Assembly: GCF_029784165.1 (NCBI RefSeq)
Contig: NC_073696.1
Coordinates: 115,312,991 to 115,376,990, forward strand
Direction: 5' to 3'
Source: Wyeomyia smithii
Lineage: Eukaryota; Arthropoda; Insecta; Diptera; Culicidae
DNA length: 64,000 nucleotides
Translations under genes and position numbers: made by a program
The notes under the pieces: generated by a model
Told to the model about the DNA's origin: nothing
Database searches by the model: none
The model's input: the letters and a program-made list of their open reading frames with translations, nothing else
In this document: positions 48,001-59,983 of the stretch, in pieces
Position numbering within the stretch: position 1 is the first letter of the stretch
Layout of the letters: every line of letters starts with the position of its first letter

Positions 48001-50953
48001 TGGTACGTATCGCTAAGCCACTTATGCTGTGTACTTGTGAATCATCATGCTACTGAAGAATTAGATGAAAAAGCATCAAAACAAGAACGATCACTCACTG
48101 TTGGCTGCTTCACTATATTTTCGTGTCATTATTCTCTACCGCACTGAACTTTTTTTTTGGTTTGCAAAGATTTGTATTGTTTCTTATTTTTCTTCTCAAT
48201 GATTTTGTTATTTACCGCGAAAAGTTCTTCATTGATGTAGATGATTTTTCCTCTCGTCATAACCTACATGCTTTTTTTCGTTTTCCGGTCCTATTTCAAA
48301 GTTCAAGCACGCTTTTTTCGATTTCCAGTTTCTTTATCCTTAACATCATTTATTGATTCTCGATGGTTTGTGCTTGAACTCTTTGTGTTGTATTTGTTTA
48401 TGAATGAATGTGTTGTTGTTATTACGGTTCAAGGTGAATACGCTAGTTGGTTGTTTATCTGTCACGGTACTCCTGGGTTTACGTTTAGCAATTAATGCTG
48501 TTTATTCGATTCATGTGCAAGGTATTCGGTTCAAGAAAAACATTTGAAATCGAGGCTAAGTAGTAGAGTTTTGAATTGAAGAGAAAGATTTGTCAAGTCT
48601 ACATCAGGGAAAATTTATTAAAATTAGCGATCAGCAGCTGAACTTGTTACATCTATTTGGAGTTCGATTGATTAACTTTGAAGAGTTCGCTGGTTTTGAA
48701 AATGTTTATAGTCAGAGGAGAGCTGAAACGAGTTTCTGTCTATTTCTCTCAATTTGGTTATAGCTCTTGGATTTGGAGTTTTCTTGCATAATCTCAATCG
48801 TATTGATTCAATTTTGTTCATGATTGGACGGGAGAAATTTGCTTTCTCTTCGTAGATGACTTCCTCGTACGCGTTTTGCTTCGTTTGTTTGCGCTTGTTT
48901 ACTTATTATTCAATAGTGGAAATATTTACAACTTTACGCTAAAGTATATTAGCACTGCAATTTAATTCGTCTTAATGTGTCGAATACCATCGATTTCATT
49001 TCGTCCTTGTTATTTTTGTAAGTATATATTTTGACATTACTTTCCGCATTTAACGAAGTCGACAAGTAGATAACTGAACCATATTTTACAGGCTGGTGGT
49101 TTTGTTTGATAGCATGGCTCGTTTCGCTAAGTAACATCTAATAGAGTTTAGAAAAAACGACGAGTAAAAAACGAAGAAGATATGTAGGTTGTTCGAATTA
49201 GGGAGAAAAGACCAACAATTGACACATTCGTAGAAACGTTTTTTTTTCGGGTTTCGCTAGAGCTCGAATCTATTTGTTCGATATTAAATGCTACGTTGTT
49301 TACGAATGATTTACTTTGTTATTAGCAGTGTTCGCTTACCGTTCTGTTATCGCTTCTAATCTTACCGTCCACCCTTTTAATTCTTCATTGTGTAAGTCAT
49401 ACTTTCAACTATGATTTATACTTATATTTTGGTTTTCAATTTATTCACTATTTGTTTCCACCACGTTGTTCGTCAATACAAAATCAAAAATAAGAAAAAC
49501 CCTCAAAAATTTGTTAACATTTCATTTTATTATCATTGATTTTTTTTTCATTTATGCATTCATTTATTTATTTTATTTTGCTTTTGTGAGATGCTTACGG
49601 TAGATTGTTTATTTGTATAAATGTGGTTGTGTTGTCTCTGTCTTCATGGAAAAGGAAAGATAGTGTTGGATGCTTCGAACTGCTTGTTTAATGTTGGTAT
49701 TATTTCTGCATGTCAATTTTCATACCGAATCAATAATTTCTACAAAAAGAAAGCTAAACTTTTGGTTAGGGGTCGATAGGTGGTAAATTTTTTAAATAGA
49801 GAATGGTAAATAATTTCGAAACAAAGTAATTATTGTATATTAGGCATATTAAAGACCGTATAGTTATTTATTGGTATGATGTGAGATAAAGACAATGACA
49901 TATTCCGTAAAAAATCGAGCTCAAAAGTTTCACAACGAAATTCTGACCAAACAGCAGATATTTTTTTTTCTTCACAAATATACCACACAGCAGATGTCCA
50001 GGCTGAAAGAGATTTCAAGGGCTCACACTCACGTGAACTCTCACAAAGATTATCGGAATAAGCGTGATGACAAAAGTAAAAACATTTCCTTTATTTTCAT
50101 ATGCATAAAATCAAACAAATATTGGCAAATTCGGAGTTCCTAATACTGGAATTCAAAACATACGATTATTTAGTCCCTAGATAAGTAATATCGCTGGCGT
50201 CGCTGAATTTTTACAGGTTATGTATAGAGTTGGTCTGCTTGAAAACGTAACGTCAAACGTCGTTACACTGAACGGAATCGTCGAGCCTTTATTAAAAGAT
50301 TTATTATTCAGAAGTATCAGACGGGTGAAATTCCGAAAATCATGAAATACACGATACACTGATATTTTACGACAAATGATACTATTCGCTGTGCACACTG
50401 GTAATGGTTATTGTCAATAAAAGATTTTGCATTTATATTCTGAGTGATATTTGTCGACAACATGAGTTCAAGCGCATATGTGAAAGAAAATCATCATGGC
50501 AGCTCGATTAAGGAAATCATATACAAACAGTTTCCCTCCGTTTCACTTCCGATGTGCTCATCCATAATCTTTCCATTGTTAATAACAATAATACAATTTT
50601 TAACTGTTTAGTGTATATTTTCCTTCTGGAAAGAATACTTTTTCTTATTTGTTTGAACTGTGTAAGAAAAGGATGATAAGCAGTTCTAAAATGACGCTAA
50701 AGTCAAACAATTATTATACATTTATGTACGACCAATTTGGTTCAGTGTAGCCTGCTGTTTTCTTTTGGTGGTTGAAGCCCCATATAAAAGCTCAAAATAG
50801 AAATAGTGCTACTAGATCATGATTTTCAAAGCATTTTTTGAGTCGGATCACGAAAAATCCACTCTAGTGCTCAGGATCTTTATGTAACATGATTTGTCTC
50901 AAGCACAATAGACCACCTCACCGAATCTCTTTAGCCTCACTTTTCTGACAGTT
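45031..50953. other. AT-rich, repeat-poor interval downstream of the exchanger exon
   Basis: About 5.9 kb, T-rich on + (A-rich on the minus strand), with no recognised transposon, gene or RNA. Open frames here (for example 48123-48356, 49895-50143) are short and compositionally biased. Since the exchanger exon on the minus strand ends at 55830 without a terminator in view, part of this could be a long 3' UTR. No polyadenylation site can be singled out because TTTATT (AATAAA on the minus strand) is frequent. Confidence 0.4.
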
Positions 50954-51060
50954 AGTGGTAACTTTTGCAGACGATATCGACATCATTGGTATCAACCGTA
51001 GAGCAGTGGAAGAAGTCCTCGGACCTCTCAGGAGGGAAGCTGCGAGGATAGGGCTCATCA

Positions 51061-51306
51061 CTAGAGGCTAGACAACTTTACTTTTGAGAGAAATATTTCG
51101 GTATAATATTATACGATATTGGTGAATATATTTTGATATTTATCGTTTATCTGTCACCTTCATATTACTCCGACAGACTCCGATGATAATGTGCTGTCAA
51201 GGAGTTGTGATATAGGTAGACATGTACCTGAAAATGCAACGATAAATACTTTGTAATATCGAATATTTAAACATTTCGCAATATATCGATAGTGTCTTGC
51301 CCCTAG
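51061..51306. mobile_element. 246-bp hAT-type MITE inside the RTE
   Basis: Ends CTAGAGGCTAGACA and (complement) CTAGGGGCAAGACA; exact 8-bp duplication GCTCATCA (51053-51060, 51307-51314). Removing it restores the RT reading order from ARIGLI to NHAKTKYMVAG. Confidence 0.88.
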
Positions 51307-51513
51307 GCTCATCATTAAATCATGCTAAAACGAAATACATGGTGGCTGGTAGAGAACGTGGTAGTCCGACGGATGTTGGTACTGAGGTGGTATAGCTGGG
51401 GAAACCTTTGAAGTAGTCGACGAATTTATTTACCTGGGTACATTAGTGACATGTGACAACGAGGTTAGCCGTGAGATAAAAAGGCGGATAGCAGCTGCAA
51501 ACAGGGCCCTATA

Positions 51514-52194
51514 CACGCAAAAGTTCAAGCTTTAATCATCCAATGTGTTCTTTCAATTCGCACAGAATTTGCTCTGACTTCGCACAACCAATGCGTGATA
51601 GGCATAACGCAAAAGTTGTACAAGGAATACATTGACAGAGATCAAAATCAGAATATGTATCATATACACAAAAATCGTAATGTCTCGGTAAACTTCGGCT
51701 TCGGGCGAACGATCAGTTTCGAGGCGCTCAAAAAACCGTTCTTTACTTTCGCGAGCCGGTGCGTATCAACGGCTCGTGCATCCCTAAAAATCGTCAGCAA
51801 CCGAAATAGCCAATAGCGAGCCTTGTTGCCGCGGAAGTTATTGACGCTGGTGCCAGTAACGCATGTTTTTGTTTTTTGTTAATGATTGAATGATGTTTTC
51901 AAATGACCTGATTCATGAAAGTGAATCGATCAGACAATAATTTCTTCAATGGAGTCAGTACCCAACTTATCAGTATTGATTGCTGGCTCGCTGTTTTAAC
52001 GATGCCAACCTTCTGAACATCGGCTGATGCTTTAAGTGTAGTGGTTTGGAGCTGCGCAATACATTCAAAATAGGCTAGAGCATCAAATGCGTTATGCCCA
52101 ACGTACATGCGTTGTACTGGTTCCAATTTTAATCAGTAAATGCGCTAATTTTGCTCATAAATGATCTGGTTACGCACACTCCAACTTTTGCGTG
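51514..52194. mobile_element. 681-bp TA-target MITE inside the RTE
   Basis: Ends CACGCAAAAGTT on both sides in inverse orientation, TA at 51512-51513 and 52195-52196. The RTE C-terminal coding resumes after it. Short open frames inside lack known motifs. Confidence 0.75.
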
Positions 52195-52705
52195 TACGGA
52201 TTGCGTAACTAACTGAGGTCCCTTAGTCTGCAAACCCGTACTAAACTTGCACTCTACAAAACACTAATTTTTCCCGTGGTCCTCTACGGCCATGAAGCAT
52301 GGACGTTGAAAGAGGCCGATGGGAGAGCTCTTGGTGTTTTTGTGCTTAGGGTTTTGCGTTCAATCCTTGGCGGCAAACTAGACAATGGTGTTTGGCACAG
52401 ACGCAGGAACCATGAAGTGTACCAGGTGTACAAATCGGCGGATATAACTAAGCGGAAAAACACGGTAGGTTGCAGTGGGCTGGGCATGTAGCTAGAATGC
52501 CGGAAGAACGATCAGCGAAGACTGTATTTAGCAGAAATCCCGATAGAGGTCGTCGACTTTGACGAGGATGCACGCGAAACATGTGTTAGGGGAGATTGGA
52601 GGATAGCAGCCCAAGACCGAGTGAGAAGACGACGTGTTCTGAATTTGGCATTGGATCGATAATCGGTCTGTCGTCGTAAAAGTAAAGTAAGTAAGTGGTA
52701 ACTTT

Positions 52706-55700
52706 GTTAACATTTTGGGCTATGCGCATATTTCTGAAGCAATCGTGTGATTAGTGGAAATGCTGCTCAATTTCTAATCGTTCTTAGTGTACAGGCACCT
52801 CAAACTTAACATTTAAAGGGCATTTCTGTCAGAATCGAAGCGATCTGATATAATTGAGAACCAAACTGCATCGCCCAAAGATAAATAAAGTTACCAGTAG
52901 TTGTCAAACTCAGATGCGTGGTGTCACCGTGCAATGGTGTACGAGTACACTAGCGACATTACTTATCTAGGAACTAAATAATCTTATTTCAAAACACTTC
53001 CAGGGATCAACGCTAATATTTTCCAGCGCTTTTTCAAGAAAGTGAAAAATAGCCAAAGTGTTTCCTTCTACCATCACGATGAAATATTATTTTTTTCATT
53101 TTTTGTTACAAACGAATGTCAACTTATCCTGCAGTCACAGTGAAAACAGGTTCGTTTGATGTTCACTGTTTCAAAATTTCTGAAAATTTAAAATGTACTC
53201 TAAATTTCATTGTATAAACTGTAATTTTGTAAATCCGGTTTATGTATTGTACAGTGGCATCATGCTGCTAGTAATGAATAAGAAAAATACTACTCCGAAA
53301 GGCCGTTTTTGGATCAATTTTGGCGTTTCATTTTGATAGCTGTTTGATTCCCATTTCACCAAAGAAACGATGAAGATCAATTGGTTGGATTTTCAGAAAG
53401 TTTTATTGCAAGACCGTGAACGGCGCTCGTGAAATATTTCATCAGAGTATGACAGATCGTTACAAGGATGAAAATTAGAAATTCTGATAATAAAAATTAT
53501 TTTTAACAGCACTGCCAGGAATACAACTGCACACCGCAGAGCAACAAGCGGAAGTTTCGAACTAGAAGGAGTCCTTTTTAAAAAGGTAAAAATTACTGGT
53601 TTGACAATCAATTCTCTACCGGAAAAAATCTTCTCAAAATGGTCTGCCACCTCTGTTTCAAAAGCACACATAATTCCTTTCTTTTAATCTTTTCATACTC
53701 ATACTCGGGTTTGTGAATATAATATGAAAATAGCACTATAGAAATATTTTGTCTAATGTCGCAAGCAGAATATTTAGCTGATGTTCAACAATTGCACATT
53801 CAGGTTTACCGTTGCAATTCGATCCATATTGATGTAAAACGAATGATTCCAGTATGAAATCATTTTTGGCAATTCAAACTCAAACCATCAATACGCGCTC
53901 GTGACAATTATTGATAAGAAAATAAATTAAAATATCGCAATACAAAAACGAGCCAAACTTAAACATCTCATTTGTTTCAAACTACATTAGGTATACCTCT
54001 CGACCACCGCCGACTGAAGTGAATCAAGAAATGGGTAACGATAAAAACCAAACGAAAAGCAGATTTCCTATATTTGATTTTTTTTTCTTGTGGGCAAACC
54101 TTTCGAAAGCACATCTGTGAATACATGATATGATGAATTTGACGGTCACCTTCCCCAGCCGCTACCGGATAACAAGTCGATGCTGCGGGTGCACTAGCAG
54201 AGCTTTAGCCGTCATGGGCTTGCTTTGATACCTACACATATTGTTTTTTGCTTTTTTTTTGTTTTCAACCAGGGATACAACACACACGCAGGCCAGAATA
54301 GTAAATATGCATTGTGTCGCTGTTACATATCGAATACCCAAAGCGTGATGCACGTGCACTGTCGGTACATGAGTGTTGAGTTTATGCGAGTATGTTTATG
54401 TGTGTGTGTGTGCTTAACAATTGTGCTTAAAAATCTCTCAACAACACGAATCGGTGTGGGAGGGGTGGGGACTGTGGGGGCACTCGCACGCGCGGCTATG
54501 TCTATGAATCGAGTGACAATCGGTGATTGGTGCTATGTGACAATACAGCAACGAATACGAAAATTCGTCAACATCTTATACAAATTTTGGAATTCAGTAC
54601 TGGGTATGAAGAAAAGATGAATGACTATTGGTCTGGATGGGTGAGGATGACATATCTGAGTTACTAGTTAGAGTAATACATCTAATGTCTTTATAACATG
54701 TCAATATTTAGAGTTAGGAAGGTAGGTAATCTTTAGTCTAGGAAAGGAAATGGGGAAACGAGAAAATGCATTCGAACAAATATAGATATTTGTACATAAA
54801 TATAGAAAGTATAGAGAGATTTCCTACGAGTAGAGAGTAGAAGGAAGGGATGACTAGAATGTCAGAACTAGATTGTTTACATGATTATATATTTTGTAAA
54901 TGTTTCTTCATGTCTTACGGTTCTAACGTTCTAAGAAACTAGGTCCTGTTACTAGCGGCACTATCATGAAACATGTGTTGTTGCTGTGTGTATGATGTAG
55001 TATGAGTGGAAAGATAAGTTGGTGTGTTGACATGTTGTTGTTTCAAGTTACCTACGGTGTTTTGTTTAAGTTCGAGTAATAGATTTTTGCTGTTGAGAAT
55101 TGTTGCTTAAGTTTAGATGCTGTTTGTTTAGATCTATATCTTTATAGAAATTGTTGTTTAGAAGAGAGAGATGCATGCTTAAATACAACTTTACTGGCTT
55201 AATTAGTCGAGTTTTTTTGTTTGTTATTAGCTAGATGTATTGTTAGGTAAGATTTCGTTCGAATACAGGTTTTGGTTGCATACAATTTAAAATGTATAAT
55301 AATAGATTCGTTACTATAGTAGCATGAAGAACAGGAGATAAAAATCTAAAATAAGTAGTTCAATAGAAGATTCTTGTTGTTTCATTTCTTTCGTACTCCC
55401 TCTGTCTAATTTTTCAATGCCACTGGAACAATTTGTTTCATCTTTTGCACAATTCTTCGACGCTTCTTTCGTTCAACATTTCCTAAGTTGTATGAATTTT
55501 ACTTACCTACGCGTCAATCACTTATTATTCTATTGTTGTTTTGAGTGTAATATCATCTTTGTTTTATATAACTATACATAATAATATATTTAACTTAATT
55601 CTCATTTGTTTCATCCTGCTCACCAGGCAAAATAAGCCTAGCTTAATGTGGGCTTGATTTTAGCTTTAACACTACAGTATTTTTTGGTTCACTTTTTTCG

Positions 55701-55829
55701 CCTTTTTCGTCTTTTTTTATTTGTTTTGTTTCGTTAACGTAACTACTATAAATTGATGATTCTGTCTAGTAACCACTGGATGTCTAGCGTATTAAGCGTA
55801 CTTATTTGCTTACTCACTTGTATAATTAC
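52706..55829 (-). other. Probable 3' UTR of the exchanger gene
   Basis: About 3.1 kb between the exchanger stop codon and the truncated LINE, AT-rich, without recognised coding or repeats apart from a (GT)n at about 54399-54412. The direct position after the stop makes at least the proximal part UTR; how far it extends is unknown. Confidence 0.5.
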
Positions 55830-56070
55830 TTAAAACGGACACACCAACACATCGTATTCAAACATGAGTGAAACAGCAACAAATACGAAGTATAACAAAA
55901 ACATGGTCAGCCCTAGGCCTTTGTTCATGCGCCAGTGGAAGAAGGCTATCGACAAGATGACAAACACCAACATTAAGAACAGGATTGTGATCGAACACAC
56001 CATGCCGACCGAGTTGACCTCCACTGGCTGGCCGTAGATAATGCCGTAGAGCAGCCACGGAATCGGAAGA
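55830..56070 (-). CDS. C-terminal exon of a K+-dependent Na+/Ca2+ exchanger (NCKX, SLC24-like)
   Basis: The minus strand has a polypyrimidine-rich acceptor ending CTCTTTCAG, then a 79-codon open exon ending in a stop at 55830. It encodes LPIPWLLYG, VEVNSVGMVCS, a hydrophobic segment ITILFLMLVFVILSIAFF, the cytosolic HWRMNKGLG, and a last hydrophobic segment TMFLLYFVFVAVSLMFEYDV. The order LP-x-PW-L, V-x-V-NS-x-G, W-x-(L/M)-(D/N)K-x-LG, LY-x-x-F matches the end of NCKX family proteins as I recall them. These plasma-membrane antiporters exchange Na+ for Ca2+ and K+. The acceptor is phase-shifted by one base, so the preceding exon must supply two bases. Which NCKX paralogue it is cannot be told from this exon. 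Upstream exons lie beyond 64000. Confidence 0.85.
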
Positions 56071-56879
56071 CTGAAAGAGACAAATGAAATTCGATTAAGG
56101 TGCATGTAGTTGATTGTGCCCCGCCTATTGTTCTATTTAATTTCGAACATGGCATGTTAGGTAAATATGTTATACAGTATTTTGGAAGCTCGAAACTGTT
56201 CGCACAAGCTAAACTTTACATGAATAGAGAGTTTTGGTATTGCCATACTTTTGCTAAGCTATTATCATGTTTCACTGCTTTCATCAAATCAGGAAAATAT
56301 CTAAATCTCATTCGAAAACTTATAATCACATACAACTTTTGCTCAATGTTGAACTGACAGAAATCATTCTTTTATTGCAAAAAAAGAGAACTTGGAGAAA
56401 TGAAAATATCATTTTCTCAAAATACATTTGGTGTTTTTTTCATTTTTTTCGCAGTGTCTGTTTTTTCGCAGGACAAAATTATTTTCCACAACTTTGCCAA
56501 AGACACTTACAGATCAAACAAACCATTGAGATATTAGAAACATTTTTAAAAATAAGTATTTTTTATATAAGTATTTCGCAATCCGTGAAACAAGTTAGAT
56601 GGCAAAAAAAGATGGTTCCTTGTTGAATTAAACAATGTCGTTTTCGTACTTAAAATTCATAACGGCAAAAATTGCTTCATTGTCATTGTATAATGATTTA
56701 TTACCCGTATTATGATTAAGTAACTCTAAATCGGTTGTTTTAGGAGATAGAAAAAACTTTTTTTACAAACTTGCTTAGAATTAATGGAAAAGCAACATTG
56801 TAGAACAATCTTCAGTTTTATCTTAAACGATACGAAACTAAGATTTCGTAGAAAATTTTGGGCACATTTAATTTTTGCT
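56071..56879 (-). other. Start of the long intron (read on the minus strand, its 3' end)
   Basis: AT-rich, with one member of the CAAAATTATT-CACAACTTTGCC-AAAGAC repeat (about 56465-56530), described under the repeat family at 59984-63262. No coding sequence recognised. Confidence 0.45.
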
Positions 56880-57900
56880 AACATAAAAATAATTGCCTCA
56901 TCATATGTAACAACTTTGTAGGAGAAAGTTTTTCTGTAGAATATTGCTGTCGGAATTTCCCCCTACACTCGTTCCCTGGAACCCTGTGCTATGGTTACTT
57001 GGCGTCTCCATCGATTGAACAGTGGAAGGAGGCGCACGGTGAACGTTCGCGTTAAAGTGGATATGTGATTTTGACGCGTTTTTCTAATGGCTCAAGAGTT
57101 GCGCGAACTTGACGGAGCTGCAAGATTGTAAAACATCATTTAACTCTATCTGCAATGATGGGAACGTTAGATGCTGTATTTCATTGAAACTTCTGGTCAC
57201 TCTGACTTGTGATTACAGGCAAATGTGCGCTCCATAATACGGCACAATTTTGTAAAAGAAAGTTTTTCTCTGGAATATTAGTATCGAGGTCTAGATCTGA
57301 AATTTCCGCTAAACTCGTTTCCTAGAGCGCTGTGCAATGAGTATTTGGCGTCTCCATCGATTCAACAGTTAAAGGAGGCGCACAGTTAATGTTCGTGTTA
57401 GAGTGAGTGGAAGATTTTGACGCACTTTTGAAATGGCTAGGGGCACCGAATCTCACAGGGTTGGGTAATTGGTAGCCATGATCTTTCTTTTTTTTTCAGT
57501 TTGAGCTTTATGGCCACACCTGCAGTTTTCTTTTTGTGATCTTGTGAAATAGCTCTAAATCGGTTATTTTGAGAAATATAAAAAAATCTTAAATTTTAGA
57601 ACATCGTTTAACGCTAGTTGCAATGATAAGAAAGTTATTTGCTGGTTTTCATCGAAAATTAGGGTCACCCTAATTCGTGGTTACAGGAAAATGTGCGCTC
57701 CATCATATTGCACAATTTGATGGAAGAATTTTTTCTAGAACATTACTATCTATCTCCAGATCCAAATTTCCCCCTAAACTCGTTCCCTAGAACGCTGTGC
57801 AATATGGCATCTCCATCGATTCAACAGTTAAAGGAGACGCATGGTTAACGTTCGCGTTGGAGGAGATGGGGGCTTTTGATGCGTTTTATAATGGTTGGTT
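56880..57900. repeat. Degenerate tandem repeat, three units of ~400-450 bp
   Basis: Blocks CTCGTTCCCT..GAACCCTGTGC, CTCCATCGATT, AACAGT..AAGGAGGCGCA and GTTCGCGTT recur at about 56968-57056, 57313-57405 and 57779-57862. Between them AACATC..TTTAACTCTA and ATGTGCGCTCCAT also recur. No coding potential seen. Confidence 0.75.
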
Positions 57901-58071
57901 CACAGGAATTGACTACAACATAACTTTTTTTCTGATTTTTCCATAATCGGACGTCTTATTTGTTTAGGTAATCTTTTGAAGTTTCTAAAAAAATAGGTTT
58001 AAAAAAATAGCTTTTTTAGATTCTACCTAAAAAATTTAATTTTTCTTCCAACTTTTAACTTTTTTTCAAAA
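57901..58071. other. Short interval between repeat families
   Basis: AT-rich with poly(A)/poly(T) runs; no feature recognised. Confidence 0.4.
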
Positions 58072-58953
58072 AGAACCTAAATTAATCCACCTAGCGGTCA
58101 GACTCAGCCTTTCTCATTCAAACTTATCATTTGTAAAAATAATATTGTCAAAAATCTGTCCACGTGGTATGTGGTTAGCTCTTTACAATGAAGTTCAATA
58201 GGGTGTTATGAGGCCACTAGACCTTTCATTTTCAACTAATTTCGTTAAAACCGGTCTAGCCATTTCTGAGAAAAGTAAGTGAGTTTAAGCAGTTTTTGAT
58301 ATATGCTTTGCTTTTATAACGTGATTTTATATTTTTATAAATAACGGACAAAGTTACAAACCGATTACAATGAAATTCAATAGCAACTAATAAGACAACT
58401 TGGCCTTTCATTGGAGACTAGTTTTGTGAAAATCGGTCCAGCCATCTCTAAAAAAAGTGAGTGAGTTTAAACAGCATCTGGAAAACATTTCTGTACATAA
58501 CTTTTGAACTATATGTTTAATCTTTATGAAATTTATAAGTTAAGAGTTCTGAAGATAGCCCGTTCATTTGACATCAGTTTTGTTAAAATCGCTTGTGTAG
58601 TTTCTGAGATATTGATGTTTCGTGATTTTTACATATTGATACATAACCTCTAAACCAAAAATCCGATTACAATGAAATTCAATAGCAACCTATGGGGTAA
58701 CTACACCTTTCATTTGCAATTAATTTCATGGAAATCGGTCCAGCCATCTCTGAGAAAAGTGAATGAGAAAAAAAAGTTGCACATACATACACACACACGC
58801 ACACACACACACATACACACATACATACATACATACAGAAAATGCTCAGCTCGTCGAACTAAGTCGAGTGATATATGATATTCGGCCCTCTGGAGCACTT
58901 TAATACCTTTAGTTTTTTCAGTGATTGCTATACCTTTCTAGGAGAAAGGCAAA
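58072..58953. repeat. Interspersed repeat, complete copy (~0.88 kb)
   Basis: Begins AAAGAACCTAAATTAATCCA and ends CTAGGAGAAAGGCAAAAAC; GCCTTTCTC near the start mirrors GAGAAAGGC near the end. Internally a ~180-bp unit with AAATCGGTCCAGCCAT and ATTACAATGAAATTCAATAG is repeated about four times. An (ACAC/ACAT)n tract lies at 58784-58848. It matches 63263-64000 over the overlap with few differences. Confidence 0.85.
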
Positions 58954-58971
58954 AACTTCTTTCAGACTGTA

Positions 58972-59981
58972 GGGGAACTGCTCCATTATTCATCTCATTA
59001 AGCCGATATTCACGAAGAATGCACGGATTAAACAACAAATTTTCATGAAATCATTGAACAAATAAACAAAATACGCTTACGTACTTTTATAGAATCGTTC
59101 AGTATTGTATATTTAGTAAAATTAGCTAGATTTATCCTGAATTTCGTAAAACAAACCATTTTGCATAATGCTTCCATATACATCAAAACTCAAATCACTG
59201 CTCAATTGTTCATCTCACGACGACCCCATATTCATCATACTGCAGTGCACTGTCAATCATGAATGAATCACATTATCATGAATGAACGTAGCCGCAGCCC
59301 GTCGTAGTGGGTTACCTAGATATCCGCTGTAGTTGTTTACGTGCAAATATGGTAACCTAGGTAACCACAGCAGTGCTGTTCATTTATGTCCATTATGTCG
59401 GAATAATTCAACATTTTCAGTATGATTTGTCGTATTAACAGAAACCGATTTGGCAACTTTTGATTTTCTTCAAGGCAGTGAAAACAGATGAAAATACATA
59501 CAGTTGAAATTTAGGAATTGTATAAATTCATCTCATATATTTCTACTAATTCAAGCTGGTTTTTGGAAATTTGAGGTGAACGTTTCAAAGATTAAAGTAC
59601 TCTTAGTGTAGTGAGTGATTTTGTTTAGTGATTAAAATAAAAAATGGTCCGCAAGTGATGAGAAAAACTTTGGTTGGCTGCTGAACGAGTCCCGTTGTAG
59701 CCGTACAGAACAATGCGCGGATTTTGTTTTCTGAGGTAGGTGATTGAAACAAATGAGTTTTCGAGTGCAGATGCCTGACTATTATATCAAATTTAGAGCT
59801 TTCAAGTGAGTTTTTGAGGATTATACTTTATGAAAAATCTAAAGTGAACTAAGAAGAATCCATTCCATGGATTAGCAGATCGATTTAGTTAGAAAATATG
59901 CGATTTTTTCTGTTTTCAATTGTGTTTTCATATTGTATGAGATGAATATATTAGCTAAGATGAATAATGGAGCAGTTCCCC
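58972..59981. mobile_element. 1,010-bp TA-target non-autonomous element
   Basis: GGGGAACTGCTCCATTATTC at the left, exact inverse at the right (24 bp), with TA on both sides (58970-58971, 59982-59983). If the TA is counted as part of the repeat, TAGGGG ends would suggest hAT, but no 8-bp duplication fits. Noncoding. Confidence 0.75.
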
Positions 59982-59983
59982 TA

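Larger units (their letters stand above)
50966..52693 (+). mobile_element. 5'-truncated RTE-type LINE with two MITEs nested in it
   Basis: Flanked by a 12-bp duplication AGTGGTAACTTT (50954-50965, 52694-52705). It begins inside RT at FADDIDIIGINRRAVEEVLGP, continues with KYMVAGRERGSPTDVG and then VVLYGHEAWTLKE and AGHVARMPEER, and ends in the AGTAAAGTAAGTAAG tail expected of RTE elements. Net LINE length is about 0.8 kb. Stops and frameshifts are present. Confidence 0.9.

Noticed and set aside
48123..48495. Small membrane protein frames on +
   Set aside because: Phe/Leu richness follows from T-rich sequence; no start context, motif or conservation supports coding.
54225..54620. 131-residue open frame on +
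   Set aside because: It runs through a GT microsatellite and low-complexity sequence with no motif.
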